The notes: a model not told the origin generated them from the letters alone. Numbered from the stretch's first letter, positions 52,420 to 62,980 are shown. The stretch is DNA of 64,000 bases from Proteobacteria bacterium UBA7415 (GCA_002470515.1 DKML01000016.1:132115-196114); one strand, 5' to 3'. Numbers and translations are program-made.

Positions 52420-54693
52420 TTAGTCGTCAAGCATTATGTCTTCTTGCGTAGCGGAGGCGGCTTCAGTGGTAATTGCTTTAACAGTCTGATAACCCTTCGG
52501 CAATTTTTTGCCGCGTTTTCCGCGTTCGCCTTTATACGCATCAATGTCCTGACCTTTTAAGCGCAAGTAACGCTTACCCGAATGAATCAAGACATGTTGG
52601 CCCTTCTTAAAGATCGTTGCGCCCAATACGTACTCGTCGCGAGCCTTTAATAATTTGGACGGAATATTAATGAGCTTAACGCCCTTACCCTTACCAAGCT
52701 CAGGCAACTCACTCACCGCATATATTGCCAAATAGCCCGCCGTCGTGACAACCGCAACAAAGTCATTTTCTAAATCGTTTACTTTACTTGGCCGCAGTGC
52801 TTGCGCGCCTTTAGGAACACTCAGAGTTGCCTTACCCTTTTTATTCTTGGTGACCATGTCCTCGAGTCGGCATATAAAGCCATAACCGGCGTCACTAAGA
52901 ATCATGTATTGGTCTGCGTCTACTCCCATCATAACGGCAGTAAACGTTGCACCAGAAGGTGGTGCCACAGAGCTGGTCAGTGGTTCTCCCTGCCCGCGCG
53001 CAGAAGGCAGCTTATGCGCCGGTATACTGTAGGTTCGGCCGGTTGAGTCTAAAGCAATCAGAGCCTGGCTAGTTCGCCCTTGTGCGGAAGACAGATAGCT
53101 GTCGCCGGATTTGTAGTTTAATTCCTTTGGATCAATGTCATGGCCCTTAGCCGCTCTTACCCAACCTTGCGCCGATAACACGGCGGTAATAGGCTCGCTT
53201 GGAATAAGTTCACTCTGGTCAATTGCTTTGGCAGCCTCGCGGATGCGTAAGGGTGATCGGCGAGCATCGCCAAATTCAGCGGCATCGGCTTGTAATTCGT
53301 TCTTAACCAACGTTTTTAAACGTGCATCCGAACTCAACAAGAGCTCTAAGCGCTGGCGCTCTTTCTCCAACTCATCAAGCTCACCTCGAATCTTGATCTC
53401 TTCGAGTTTGGCTAATTGGCGTAATCGGATTTCAAGAATGGCTTCGGCTTGGCGTTCAGATATACCAAAACTGTCCATCAATGCTAACTTGGGCTTATCT
53501 TCGGTTCGAATAATCGCGATGACTTCGTCGATATTCAAATACGCTACCAATAAGCCTTCTAAAATATGCAGCCGATCAACGACTTTGTCGTAGCGAAATT
53601 GCAAACGTTTACGAACTGTTTCAACTCGAAAGCTTAACCACTCCTTCAAGCACTTGCGTAGGTCATAGACATGAGGTCGGCCGTCAAGACCAATCATATT
53701 CATATTGACCCGATAGCTCTTTTCTAAATCTGTAGTCGCAAATAAATGGCTCATTAAGGCGTCGACATCAACTCGGTTCGAACGCGGTACAACCACTAAT
53801 CGCATTGGATTGTCTTGGTCAGACTCATCGCGCAGGTCGCTCACCATGGGCAATTTTTTTGCCTGCATCTGCGCTGCAATTTGTTCTAACACCTTAGAAC
53901 CCGATGCTTGATAGGGAAGCGCGTGAATAACTATGTCTCCGTCCTCTTTGGTATATAAAGCACGCTGACGAATCGAGCCATTGCCCGTTTCGTACATTTC
54001 TAAGATTTGCGCCCGAGGGGTAATGATCTCAGCATCACTGGCAAAGTCAGGGCCTTGAATAAAATCCGCTAGTTCACTCACCGTCGCACGAGGATTCTCC
54101 AACAAATGAACACATGCAGCCACAACCTCTCGCACGTTATGCGACGGAATATCAGTCGCCATACCAACGGCAATACCAGAGCCTCCGTTAAGTAGAATAT
54201 TGGGAAGCCGCGCAGGCAAATTAACCGGCTCGTCCATGGTCCCATCAAAATTAGGCTGCCAGTCTGTAGTGCCTTGACCTAACTCAGACAATAAACTCTG
54301 AGCGTAGGGTGCCAAACGCGATTCGGTATATCGCATTGCAGCAAAACTCTTAGGATCATCAGTGGACCCCCAGTTGCCTTGGCCGTCGACTAAAGGGTAG
54401 CGGTAACTAAAAGGCTGAGCCATAAGCACCATCGCTTCATAGCAAGCGCTATCGCCGTGCGGATGATACTTACCTAAGACGTCACCTACGGTACGCGCTG
54501 ACTTCTTATACTTGGCTGCGTTGTGCAACCCAAGCTCAGACATGGCGAAAACTATTCGCCGCTGCACTGGCTTAAGTCCGTCACCAATGAACGGTAGTGC
54601 GCGATCTAAGATCACGTACATGGAGTAGTTTAAGTACGCCTTTTCCGCAAAGTCGGCTAAAGGCTGTTGTTCGATTACGTTGAGATCACTCAT
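52420..54693 (-). CDS. parC: DNA topoisomerase IV subunit A
   Basis: 757 aa. The quinolone-resistance region reads [20 protein letters not shown], with Ser and Glu at the positions equivalent to E. coli S80 and E84. The catalytic Tyr is in [15 protein letters not shown]. The C-terminal half is the GyrA-type beta-pinwheel, without a GyrA box, as expected for ParC. It decatenates replicated chromosomes with ParE, which is not in the window. Length matches gammaproteobacterial ParC (about 750). Confidence 0.97.
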   Translation of the reverse strand: MSDLNVIEQQPLADFAEKAYLNYSMYVILDRALPFIGDGLKPVQRRIVFAMSELGLHNAAKYKKSARTVGDVLGKYHPHGDSACYEAMVLMAQPFSYRYPLVDGQGNWGSTDDPKSFAAMRYTESRLAPYAQSLLSELGQGTTDWQPNFDGTMDEPVNLPARLPNILLNGGSGIAVGMATDIPSHNVREVVAACVHLLENPRATVSELADFIQGPDFASDAEIITPRAQILEMYETGNGSIRQRALYTKEDGDIVIHALPYQASGSKVLEQIAAQMQAKKLPMVSDLRDESDQDNPMRLVVVPRSNRVDVDALMSHLFATTDLEKSYRVNMNMIGLDGRPHVYDLRKCLKEWLSFRVETVRKRLQFRYDKVVDRLHILEGLLVAYLNIDEVIAIIRTEDKPKLALMDSFGISERQAEAILEIRLRQLAKLEEIKIRGELDELEKERQRLELLLSSDARLKTLVKNELQADAAEFGDARRSPLRIREAAKAIDQSELIPSEPITAVLSAQGWVRAAKGHDIDPKELNYKSGDSYLSSAQGRTSQALIALDSTGRTYSIPAHKLPSARGQGEPLTSSVAPPSGATFTAVMMGVDADQYMILSDAGYGFICRLEDMVTKNKKGKATLSVPKGAQALRPSKVNDLENDFVAVVTTAGYLAIYAVSELPELGKGKGVKLINIPSKLLKARDEYVLGATIFKKGQHVLIHSGKRYLRLKGQDIDAYKGERGKRGKKLPKGYQTVKAITTEAASATQEDIMLDD

Positions 54694-54827
54694 GATGGGT
54701 CGTCAAAATAGTGGTAAAAAAGACCTACCTAAGAAGTAGACCATTTGCATAGGGGTAGTTTACTCCGTCTGCTAAACTTCGTGGTAAGCAATCTTAAACT
54801 TCTTCGCCTAAATTGGCGGTATTTCGC

Positions 54828-55346
54828 ATGAGCCTATCGCCATCTGCCCGTTTTGACCTAGAAACTCTCATCTCGGTCGCACAACCAAAAAGTTTACTAT
54901 TCATTGGAGAGGTCCCTACAGACCTTGCGAGCGACTACGTCTTGCAACAATCGGTTCTCGGCGTTGACGTTATAATAGATAGAGCAAATCTTAGTGATGT
55001 AAACGCGATTCAAAAAAATGCACACACTCTATATGACCTTGCGATAGTGAGTGGCGTGCTCGAAAATCTAGAAAAGCCACAGGGGCGCCAATTATTGGCA
55101 AGCCTACGCGATAGACTTAGCCGGCAATATTGCGTACATGTTGCTATTGATAACCGAGATACCGTTAGCCAGTGGTCGCTAACCGACTTTCTAAGCATGG
55201 CACTGGTACGAGTAAACACCTACTCGCTTAGAGACTCCTCATTTGTTCTTTTTAAGTACAGCATTGGTAGCTACAAGAGAACACCTGATTGGCTAAATGC
55301 TAACAACTGGGCCAACCCAGAATTATGGGGAAAGTACTGGTGGTGA
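54828..55346 (+). CDS. small conserved protein with methyltransferase-like fold (DUF6231-like)
   Basis: About 172 aa from the ATG at 54828, preceded by GGCGG; a TTG at 54813 would add five residues. LISVAQPKSLLFIGEVPTDL resembles a SAM-type first strand, and YDLAIVSGVLENLEKPQGRQ a post-II motif, but glycine motifs are absent. The C-terminus, DWLNANNWANPELWGKYWW, is Trp-rich and typical of a gammaproteobacterial DUF. Divergent from parC. Function unknown. Confidence 0.7.
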   Translation: MSLSPSARFDLETLISVAQPKSLLFIGEVPTDLASDYVLQQSVLGVDVIIDRANLSDVNAIQKNAHTLYDLAIVSGVLENLEKPQGRQLLASLRDRLSRQYCVHVAIDNRDTVSQWSLTDFLSMALVRVNTYSLRDSSFVLFKYSIGSYKRTPDWLNANNWANPELWGKYWW

Positions 55347-55602
55347 TCCAACTAGATCACAATTCTCGCTTACCGTGTTCAGCCATTATTTCGTCCAAGT
55401 TTTCGCATAGCTTTCGACTGAATTCTGTTCACAATTTAAGCTCAAGTCACAAAACAATGTACGACCCAAAAAGCACATGCTAATATCGCCAAAACGACCT
55501 CTAGCCGTTTCGATATAGGAACGAGTTATGCCGTGACAACGAACGCCAAAACGCTTTAGTGTTGTCTACCAGCTAAAGCCTGGCGCAGTAGAAGACTTAT
55601 AT

Positions 55603-57450
55603 ATGAAACCCACCAATATTGCTGATCCAGAATACTTCCATAAAGTAGTCGACTGTCAGCTTGCTTGCCCCGCCCACACCCCTGTTCCCGAATACATTCG
55701 CTTGATTGCACAGCGCCGTTATAGCGATGCGTATTTAGTAAACTGGGAGTCCAATGTTTTTCCAGGAGTACTTGGCCGTACCTGTGATCGCCCTTGCGAA
55801 CCAGCCTGTAGGCGTGGTCGTGTTGACGAAGAGCCTGTGGCAATTTGTCGTTTAAAGCGAGTTGCAGCGGATCACAAAAATGACGACGAAATTGATGCGC
55901 AAATGCCACAAATACCCACAAAGAAAAACGGCAAAAAAATTGCGTTGATCGGCGCTGGGCCCGCGTCGTTAACGGTGGCAAGAGATCTTATGCCGCTGGG
56001 TTACAGCATTGATTTGTACGACGAAAACCCTAAAGCGGGTGGGTTTATGCGTACTCAGATACCGTCGTTTCGCTTACCCGAAACCGTGCTGGACCAAGAA
56101 ATTGATTACGTATTGAAGATGGGTGTAATGACGCATTTCAGTCAGCGCGTTGAGAGCTTAAAGTCTATTCTTGAACTGGACTACGACGCAATTTTTGTCG
56201 GTACAGGCGCACCTAAGGGCAAGGATCTTTTTATTGAGGGGCGCGAAGAAGCCGATGCGAATATTCATATTGGTATCAACTGGCTCGAAAGCGTAGCCTT
56301 TGAACACATCAAAGAGATCGGCCGTAAAGTAGTGATCGTTGGCGGTGGTAATACCGCCATGGACTGTTGCCGAACGGCTAAGCGTATTGGCGGCGAAGAC
56401 GTTGCCGTTACGGTGCGATCTACGTTTGAGACAATGAAGGCATCGCCTTGGGAAAAAGACGACACGCTAGCTGAAGGCATTCCCATTTTGGCCAACCATA
56501 GTCCGAGTCGCTTTATTCTCAAAGACGGCAAGTTGGCCGCTATGGAATTTAAAGTTGTTGAATCGCATTACGACGAAAACGGTAAGCGATCAATCACCGA
56601 AACTGGCGAAATCGTTACTATCGAATGCACCGATGCGATTATGGCGATTGGGCAGGATAATGCCTTCCCTTGGATCGAGAAAGACGCTGGTATTGAGTTT
56701 GATAAATGGGAAGTACCCGTTATAGACAAAACCACGTTTCAGTCAACACTCGACAAAGTATTCTTCGGCGGTGACGCTGCGTTTGGTCCAGAGAACATTA
56801 TTACCGCCGTTGCCCACGGGCATCAGGCGGCTATCTCCATTGATCTTTATGTTAACGGCGAAACATTAACTGATCGCCCGGCTCCTGGTACAAACTTAGT
56901 CAGCAGCAAAATGGGCATTCATCAATGGGCGTACGACAGTGCCGTAATTGACGATGATCGACAACATTCGGCGCACCGACCTGTTGAGCAATCACTAAAA
57001 GATCGCAAGATCGAGTCAGAGCTTGGTTTCGATGAGGCCAAAGCATTTGTCGAAGCTGAACGCTGCCTAAACTGCGACGTACAGACAGTATTTACCGAAT
57101 CAACTTGTATTGAGTGCGATGGCTGTACTGATATCTGCCCTACTAACTGTATCTCATTTGTAAACAATGGCGACGAAGCCGATCTGCGAACTCGCTTGAA
57201 CGCACCTGCTGAAAACCTTGAACAAGATCTTTATGTTTCTGACATTCTGCCAACAGGCCGAGTGATGGTTAAGGACGAAGACGTGTGTTTGCATTGCGGT
57301 TTATGCGCAGAACGCTGTCCAACGTCAGCGTGGGACATGCAGAAATTCTTATACACCGTAACGAAAGCGGGAGACACTCCTGCGCCGGTTCTTATTAAGG
57401 AGCGGGCTAAGACGTCAACCGATCAAAAAGTGGCGGGCAAAGCAGCATGA
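55603..57450 (+). CDS. GltD-like NAD(P)H:ferredoxin oxidoreductase fused to a dicluster ferredoxin
   Basis: 615 aa. The N-terminal Fe-S segment has CQLACPAHTPVPEYIRLIAQ and CDRPCEPACRRG. Two Rossmann folds bind FAD (IALIGAGPASLTVARDLMPL, about residue 113) and NAD(P)H (KVVIVGGGNTAMDCCRTAKR, about 245), and FFGGDAAFGPENIITAVAHG is the GltD-type FAD loop. The C-terminus adds two [4Fe-4S] motifs, CIECDGCTDICPTNC and CLHCGLCAERCPTSA. Its stop overlaps the next gene (ATGA). It probably links the 2-oxoacid oxidoreductase encoded next to NAD(P)H. Confidence 0.88.
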   Translation: MKPTNIADPEYFHKVVDCQLACPAHTPVPEYIRLIAQRRYSDAYLVNWESNVFPGVLGRTCDRPCEPACRRGRVDEEPVAICRLKRVAADHKNDDEIDAQMPQIPTKKNGKKIALIGAGPASLTVARDLMPLGYSIDLYDENPKAGGFMRTQIPSFRLPETVLDQEIDYVLKMGVMTHFSQRVESLKSILELDYDAIFVGTGAPKGKDLFIEGREEADANIHIGINWLESVAFEHIKEIGRKVVIVGGGNTAMDCCRTAKRIGGEDVAVTVRSTFETMKASPWEKDDTLAEGIPILANHSPSRFILKDGKLAAMEFKVVESHYDENGKRSITETGEIVTIECTDAIMAIGQDNAFPWIEKDAGIEFDKWEVPVIDKTTFQSTLDKVFFGGDAAFGPENIITAVAHGHQAAISIDLYVNGETLTDRPAPGTNLVSSKMGIHQWAYDSAVIDDDRQHSAHRPVEQSLKDRKIESELGFDEAKAFVEAERCLNCDVQTVFTESTCIECDGCTDICPTNCISFVNNGDEADLRTRLNAPAENLEQDLYVSDILPTGRVMVKDEDVCLHCGLCAERCPTSAWDMQKFLYTVTKAGDTPAPVLIKERAKTSTDQKVAGKAA

Positions 57451-59327
57451 GCACTAACACACCTTCTAAAGCCAGCAACGTCCCCCAGTTGCAGCCGGTT
57501 ATTAATGACTTTGTCGTAAAGTTTGCAAACGTTAATGGCTCAGGCTCTGCCAGCGCCAACAACATGTTCGCTAAGGCCATATTCAGAATGGGCATTCCGG
57601 TTAGCCCCAGAAATATTTTTCCATCCAATATTCAGGGCTCTCCCACATGGTTTGAAGTACGAGTCAGCGACGACGGTTATTTAGGTCGCCGTGGCGGCCA
57701 AGTTGAACTAGTGGTCTCGGTTAACCCGCAGAGCATGGCGCAAGATGTAGCCGATGTTTGCCCTGGTGGGTATTTTTTCTACGACAATACCTACCCTCTG
57801 GACTTCAAGCTTATACGTGATGACATTCATTACATTGGCTTGCCGTTGACAGAAATAACCAACAAGCAATACAACGATCCACGTCGCCGCCAACTGTTTA
57901 AGAACATTATCTATGTAGGCTCACTGGCGTACCTAATAGGCATTGAGTTTTCGGCTTTGGAGAGTGTTGTAAACGATACCTTTGCCAGAAAAGAAAAACT
58001 CATTCCACCAAACATCCAAGCTCTTCAAATGGGTTTTGATGCGGCCGAAGAAGCCTATAAAAGCCCATTACCTTTGCAACTTAAAAGACGCGCATTGAAT
58101 GAAGGCAAGGTTCTAATGGAAGGCAATGCAGCGTGTGGGTTAGGCGCTGTTTATGGCGGCGCAACCGTCGCCGCATGGTATCCAATTACACCGTCGACGT
58201 CAGTAGCCGAAGCCTTTGAGCAATATGCAAAACGCTTTCGCATTGACAAAGAGACTGGCGAACAGAAATTTGCTGTGATTCAAGCTGAGGACGAATTATC
58301 CGCTATTGGCATGGTCATTGGCGCTAATTGGAACGGCGCTAGATCGTTTACTGCAACCAGCGGTCCTGGTGTGTCATTAATGAACGAATTTTTAGGACTA
58401 GCCTACTTTGCCGAAGTTCCTGCTGTACTGATTGATGTGCAAAGAGTTGGACCTTCTACCGGTATGCCAACGCGTACTCAGCAATCTGATCTTTTGATCA
58501 GCGCTTACGCATCGCACGGTGACACCAAACACATCCTATTGTTTCCATCTACGCCTAAGGAATGCTTTGAAATGACCGCCGATGCATTTGATATTGCCGA
58601 TCGCATGCAAACACCAGTAATTATGTTGACCGATCTAGACTTGGGAATGAATCAACATATATCAGATGACTTAGAATGGGACGATTCTCGCCAATACGAT
58701 TTAGGCAAGGTGGTCAGCACGCAGGACCTCGAGAACATGGAGCGTTTTGGTCGCTACCTAGATGTGGACGGCGATGGCGTTACTTTTAGGTCTCTTGCTG
58801 GAGCACATGAAGACAAAGGTGCTTTCTTCACTCGTGGCACATCACGCACAGAATATGCGGTTTACACCGAAAGCAGTGATGAATACGAAAAGAACATGCA
58901 GCGACTGTTAGTTAAGTGGAACACGGCCAAACAATACATTCCTGCGCCAGAGATCGACATCATCGACAGTAGCCACGATATAGGCGTTATTCACTACGGT
59001 ACGTCTATGGCTGCCACTGAAGAAGCAATTGATCTGATCGCAAAAAAACATGGGCTAAAAATGAACAGCCTACGTGTCAGGGCCTTTCCTTTTCAGGACG
59101 AGGTTCATGAGTTTATAGCTCAACACAAGCAGGTTTTTGTGGTTGAGCAAAATCGCGATGCTCAGCTCAAGATTTTATTAGTTAATGAGCTAGAACTCGA
59201 TTCAGCAAAATTAACGCCAATCCTGCATTACAACGGCGAGCCTATTAGTGCGCTTGCCATCGTTACGCAACTTGAACACGCTCTAGACCTTAAGCAGGCC
59301 GCTAGCGTTTCTGAACAAGCCAGCTAA
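57447..59327 (+). CDS. 2-oxoacid:ferredoxin oxidoreductase, fused gamma-alpha subunit
   Basis: 626 aa. The first 190 residues form a gamma-type domain (FAKAIFRMGIPVSPRNIFPS, DDGYLGRRGGQVELV). The alpha/pyrimidine domain follows: AWYPITPSTSVAEAFEQYAK, VIQAEDELSAIGMVIGANWN and TATSGPGVSLMNEFLGLAYF. It pairs with the TPP subunit encoded 50 bp downstream. The order gamma-alpha then beta is that of 2-oxoglutarate-type (KorA/KorB) enzymes. Substrate is inferred; 2-oxoglutarate is likelier than pyruvate by arrangement. Translationally coupled to the preceding gene. Confidence 0.92.
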   Translation: MSTNTPSKASNVPQLQPVINDFVVKFANVNGSGSASANNMFAKAIFRMGIPVSPRNIFPSNIQGSPTWFEVRVSDDGYLGRRGGQVELVVSVNPQSMAQDVADVCPGGYFFYDNTYPLDFKLIRDDIHYIGLPLTEITNKQYNDPRRRQLFKNIIYVGSLAYLIGIEFSALESVVNDTFARKEKLIPPNIQALQMGFDAAEEAYKSPLPLQLKRRALNEGKVLMEGNAACGLGAVYGGATVAAWYPITPSTSVAEAFEQYAKRFRIDKETGEQKFAVIQAEDELSAIGMVIGANWNGARSFTATSGPGVSLMNEFLGLAYFAEVPAVLIDVQRVGPSTGMPTRTQQSDLLISAYASHGDTKHILLFPSTPKECFEMTADAFDIADRMQTPVIMLTDLDLGMNQHISDDLEWDDSRQYDLGKVVSTQDLENMERFGRYLDVDGDGVTFRSLAGAHEDKGAFFTRGTSRTEYAVYTESSDEYEKNMQRLLVKWNTAKQYIPAPEIDIIDSSHDIGVIHYGTSMAATEEAIDLIAKKHGLKMNSLRVRAFPFQDEVHEFIAQHKQVFVVEQNRDAQLKILLVNELELDSAKLTPILHYNGEPISALAIVTQLEHALDLKQAASVSEQAS

Positions 59328-59377
59328 GTTGGATAAATAACTTAAATAGACAACTTAGATAAACAGGTTAAAAGAAT

Positions 59378-60430
59378 ATGAGCTTTTTAAAACCATCATT
59401 TAGACACCCTAGCGCTCCGCTTAACACATTAGGGTTGACCACAAAGGCCTACGAAGGCGGCGTTTCTACGCTGTGCGCAGGTTGTGGCCACGACTCCATC
59501 AGCGCGGCTATCATTCAGGCCGTTTGGGGGCTCAATATTGCGCCGCACAGAGTTGCGAAGATTTCGGGCATTGGCTGTTCGTCTAAATCTCCGAATTACT
59601 TTTTGAATAAAGCGCACGGGTTTAACTCTGTACACGGACGCATGCCGTCGGTAATGACCGGCGCCAATGTAGGCAACCGAGACCTTTTATATTTGGGTAT
59701 CTCTGGTGACGGTGATACAGCATCTATTGGTATGGGCCAGTTTGCACACGTTATTCGCCGTAATTTAGACATGACCTATATCGTTGAAAACAACGGCTGC
59801 TACGGATTAACCAAAGGTCAAGATTCAGCCACTGCTGACGAAGGCTCTATCAGCAAGAAAGGCACACCAAACCCTTACGAGGGAATCGACTTGGTGGCGC
59901 TCGCGTTAGAGCTCGGCGCAACCTTTGTCGCGCGCAGTTTTTCAGGTGATAAGGATCAATTGGTGCCTCTCTTAAAGGCAGCCATGTCGCATAAAGGCTT
60001 CGCGCTAATAGATATTATTTCTCCCTGTGTGACATTCAACAACCACGCCGGGTCGACCAAGAGCTACGACTACACTCGCGACCATGTAGAGGCAGGCGCG
60101 GTGATGGATTTCGTGCCTATGGAGCAAGAAATCACTATTGATCAAATCAAGGGCTCAACCAAAACGGTTTCGTTGCACAATGGTGGATCAGTAAGACTTA
60201 GCAAGCTAGACGACGGTTACGACCCTACTGACCGCCGCAACGCAATCATGACTCTGCACGATCACAAGGCACAAGAAAAATTACTCACTGGCCTAATATT
60301 CTTGGACGCGGATGCTACCGACTTTCACAACACGTTAAAGTTGCCTAAACAACCTTTAAACCAGTTGAATAAGGATCAGCTTTGCCCAGGTAACTCAGCA
60401 CTTGCTAGCGTGAACAAAGGTATGAAATAA
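59378..60430 (+). CDS. 2-oxoacid:ferredoxin oxidoreductase beta (TPP) subunit
   Basis: 350 aa. CAGCGHDSISAAIIQAVWGL contributes Fe-S cysteines, and LGISGDGDTASIGMGQFAHV with NNGCYGLTKGQDSAT is the TPP-Mg motif. HNAGSTK-like NNHAGSTKSYDYTRDH follows. Together with the fused gamma-alpha subunit it oxidatively decarboxylates a 2-oxoacid to acyl-CoA. End of the three-gene operon; an inverted repeat lies about 80 bp downstream. Confidence 0.93.
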   Translation: MSFLKPSFRHPSAPLNTLGLTTKAYEGGVSTLCAGCGHDSISAAIIQAVWGLNIAPHRVAKISGIGCSSKSPNYFLNKAHGFNSVHGRMPSVMTGANVGNRDLLYLGISGDGDTASIGMGQFAHVIRRNLDMTYIVENNGCYGLTKGQDSATADEGSISKKGTPNPYEGIDLVALALELGATFVARSFSGDKDQLVPLLKAAMSHKGFALIDIISPCVTFNNHAGSTKSYDYTRDHVEAGAVMDFVPMEQEITIDQIKGSTKTVSLHNGGSVRLSKLDDGYDPTDRRNAIMTLHDHKAQEKLLTGLIFLDADATDFHNTLKLPKQPLNQLNKDQLCPGNSALASVNKGMK

Positions 60431-60508
60431 GACTCAGTTGTTCTTTGATGAATGACTAGCCTCGCTTAAACAATGTCTCGACTTTACTTTCGAGCAAACG
60501 TTTTTATG

Positions 60509-60534
60509 CGCTTACATCGCCAATGATGTAAGCG
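60509..60534. terminator. inverted repeat after the 2-oxoacid oxidoreductase operon
   Basis: CGCTTACATC and GATGTAAGCG (10 bp) with a 6-nt loop. There is no T-run on the plus strand (TCTCCTCAC follows), so termination by this hairpin is plausible but unproven. Confidence 0.45.
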
Positions 60535-60640
60535 TCTCCTCACTAAGAAGTAAACTCCTTACTGATCACTACCCTTTGCAGCGCTACGCGTTGCGCAGAA
60601 TCATCGGCATTTCTGTGCTCAAAAGAATTGAAATGCGCAG

Positions 60641-60665
60641 AAAATGTTATATTATTACATTACTT
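60641..60665. promoter_or_regulatory. Zur-like box upstream of the MerC-family gene
   Basis: The core GTTATATTATTACAT matches GTTATANTATAACAT at 14 of 15 positions, allowing the N, and extends to AATG and CATT arms. It lies 25-49 bp upstream of the MerC start at 60691. The consensus is that known for gammaproteobacterial Zur; zinc control is inferred. Confidence 0.6.
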
Positions 60666-60690
60666 ATTCGTAGCCGCGCTAGTTCTTTTC

Positions 60691-61113
60691 ATGACCACAT
60701 ACTCTGAACGTTTAGACAAACTTGCAATGTCACTGTCCGCAGTCTGTCTTTTGCATTGCTTGCTAGCGCCTGTGTTATTGACTCTAGTCCCCCTAATTAG
60801 CCTCTCTGCTTACGCTGAAGAACTTATATTTCACCAACTTTTATTGTGGGTCATAATTCCAACAAGTCTAGTTGCCCTCTTCTTAGGCTGTAAAAAACAC
60901 CGAAGTGCATTGATTGTTATCACCGGCTTATTAGGTATGGGAATACTATTGGCCGTAGCAACACTTGGGCACGATATTGTTCGCCCAAATGAAGAAAAAT
61001 GGCTTACTTCCTTAGGTGGGGTTGTCCTTGCGATATCGCACTATATGAACTACCGAACGTGCCAAAACATTCGCTGTAGATCGAGCCATTGTGAATCAGA
61101 GCATCACCACTGA
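60691..61113 (+). CDS. MerC-family membrane protein, probably zinc-regulated
   Basis: About 140 aa from the ATG at 60691; a TTG at 60628 would add 21 residues over the Zur-like box and is rejected. Four membrane segments are visible. The MerC motif is CLLHCLLAP (Cys-xxx-Cys). The C-terminus, IRCRSSHCESEHHH, is a metal-binding tail of Cys and His. MerC is a mercury carrier in mer operons, but free-standing homologues behind Zur boxes point to zinc or other divalent metals. No mer genes are here. Confidence 0.82.
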   Translation: MTTYSERLDKLAMSLSAVCLLHCLLAPVLLTLVPLISLSAYAEELIFHQLLLWVIIPTSLVALFLGCKKHRSALIVITGLLGMGILLAVATLGHDIVRPNEEKWLTSLGGVVLAISHYMNYRTCQNIRCRSSHCESEHHH

Positions 61114-61281
61114 TTGGCGCTAGTTTTTCGCCATTGCCATCCGCCACGCATTCCAAAAGTTAAGCATCTGTTTTTTTTACCCGCCAAGAATTCTCCTGGC
61201 GCGGTGCGTTCTTGGTCATTCACAGTCAGGCGAAAATTATGGTATCTTGAGCCTTCGATTAACACTATTTATTTGAATGCT

Positions 61282-62970
61282 ATGAAAGTACTCTCACACT
61301 CTCGCCTAGTTCTTGGCTCATTTTTAAGCGCAGTCCTGTTAGCCGTTTCGGTTATATCTGGCCCATTGTTGGCTGATACAAAAGACGTCAACATAGTTAT
61401 AGCAAAACAGGTCTACACAGTTAATCCTGAGCAAACTACCGTTGAGGCTTTCGCAGTATCCGGCGGCATGATTGTCGCTACCGGTTCGGCCCAAGACTTA
61501 AAAGCAAAGTACCCCACAGCGTTAATCACTGATCACTCTGAGCACACAATTGTGCCAGGACTGATAGATGCTCATGGTCATTTCATCAGCTTAGGCCAAG
61601 GCGAAATGCGTGCTGAGCTAATGGGCACGGTATCTAAAGAGGATATTCTTAGTCGTCTAATAGCATTTGAGGCCACCCTTCCCAAAGGACAGTGGTTATT
61701 GGGACGTGGTTGGGACCAAAATGATTGGCCAACAATCGAGTTACCCACTAAAGCAGATTTAGATGCAGCATTCCCTGATCGTCCAGTATTTTTAAGACGT
61801 GTTGATGGACATGCTGCATGGGCTAATAGTGCCGCTATGACCGTTGCTGATCGAGATCTAAACGGCGACTGGCAAGTTGATGGCGGCGATATTGTTCGCG
61901 ACGATAAAGGTGAAGCGACGGGCGTATTTGTCGACAATGCTATTGGCCTTGTCGAGAATAAAATTCCCGCACCTAGTGTTGCTGAAGATCGTGAGGCGTT
62001 AAGCCGATCACAGAACTTTATGGCACGTGTTGGCCTTACAGGCACTCATGATGCAGGCACTTCTTTGAAAGTATTCAAAGCCTTGCAGGACATGAAAGCT
62101 AAAGGAGAGTTAAACGTACGGATATACGCCATGGCCGATGGTAACGCCGACATGTTCAATTACCTCTGTGAAAATGGTGCCGTTATTGATCCTGACGCAA
62201 TGTTAACCGCACGTTCAGTTAAGCTGTATAGCGATGGAGCACTGGGTTCACGCGGAGCGGCTTTACTCGCTCCATACTCAGACGATCCTGGCAACGTCGG
62301 TCTACTTATCGAGACTGAAGAAGTCCTAACTCAGCATGCGGTGCGCGCGGCAGGCTGCGGCTTGCAAGTAAACATTCACGCTATTGGCGATCGAGGGAAC
62401 CGTAATACGATTAACGCGATTGCAGCAGCAAGCAAGGTCGAAAATGATTTGGGACGCCATCGTAACGAACACTCACAAGTTATTGATAAGAGCGATTTCG
62501 CCCGATTTAAAGCCTTAGGCATCATTGCTTCGGTTCAGCCTACACACGCCACTAGCGATATGTATTGGGCCGAAGACCGTGTCGGTGCCGAACGAATTAA
62601 GGGCGCATACGCATGGCAAACCATGGCTAAGATGGGCATTCCTCTCGCCTTAGGTTCAGATTTTCCTGTTGAACGTCCTCATCCCATCGAAGGTTTTTAC
62701 GCTGCTGTTACTCGTCAAGACTCAAAAGCGTGGCCAGAGAATGGCTGGTATCCAGCTGAGGCATTAAGTCGAGAACAAGCTCTTCATGGTTTTACTTTAG
62801 GCGCTGCCTATGCCGCGTTTCAGGAAGATCAATTAGGCAGTATCGAAGTTGGCAAAGCCGCCGATTTCACTGTTTTCGACCAAGACATTATGCAGGTACC
62901 CCATAATAAAATTCTCGACACCCAGATTAAAGCAACTTATGTAGCTGGAAAAGCAATCTTCCAACAATAA
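61282..62970 (+). CDS. exported metal-dependent amidohydrolase (YtcJ-like)
   Basis: About 562 aa from the ATG at 61282, where MKVLSHSRLVLGSFLSAVLL begins a signal peptide ending near LLADT; an upstream frame from TTG 61114 lacks support. The motif HTIVPGLIDAHGHFISLGQG holds the HxH metal ligands. QVNIHAIGDRGNRNTINAIA, HRNEHSQVIDKSDFARFKAL and ALGSDFPVERPHPIEGFYAA are typical of amidohydrolase family 3 (YtcJ). Periplasmic; substrate unknown. It is followed 10 bp after its stop by a perfect inverted repeat and the UmuD-like gene. Confidence 0.88.
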   Translation: MKVLSHSRLVLGSFLSAVLLAVSVISGPLLADTKDVNIVIAKQVYTVNPEQTTVEAFAVSGGMIVATGSAQDLKAKYPTALITDHSEHTIVPGLIDAHGHFISLGQGEMRAELMGTVSKEDILSRLIAFEATLPKGQWLLGRGWDQNDWPTIELPTKADLDAAFPDRPVFLRRVDGHAAWANSAAMTVADRDLNGDWQVDGGDIVRDDKGEATGVFVDNAIGLVENKIPAPSVAEDREALSRSQNFMARVGLTGTHDAGTSLKVFKALQDMKAKGELNVRIYAMADGNADMFNYLCENGAVIDPDAMLTARSVKLYSDGALGSRGAALLAPYSDDPGNVGLLIETEEVLTQHAVRAAGCGLQVNIHAIGDRGNRNTINAIAAASKVENDLGRHRNEHSQVIDKSDFARFKALGIIASVQPTHATSDMYWAEDRVGAERIKGAYAWQTMAKMGIPLALGSDFPVERPHPIEGFYAAVTRQDSKAWPENGWYPAEALSREQALHGFTLGAAYAAFQEDQLGSIEVGKAADFTVFDQDIMQVPHNKILDTQIKATYVAGKAIFQQ

Positions 62971-62980
62971 ACCGCTGGAC

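Noticed and set aside
60691..61113. Mercury resistance operon
   Set aside because: Only a MerC-family protein is present, without MerR, MerT, MerP or MerA, and the upstream box is Zur-like.
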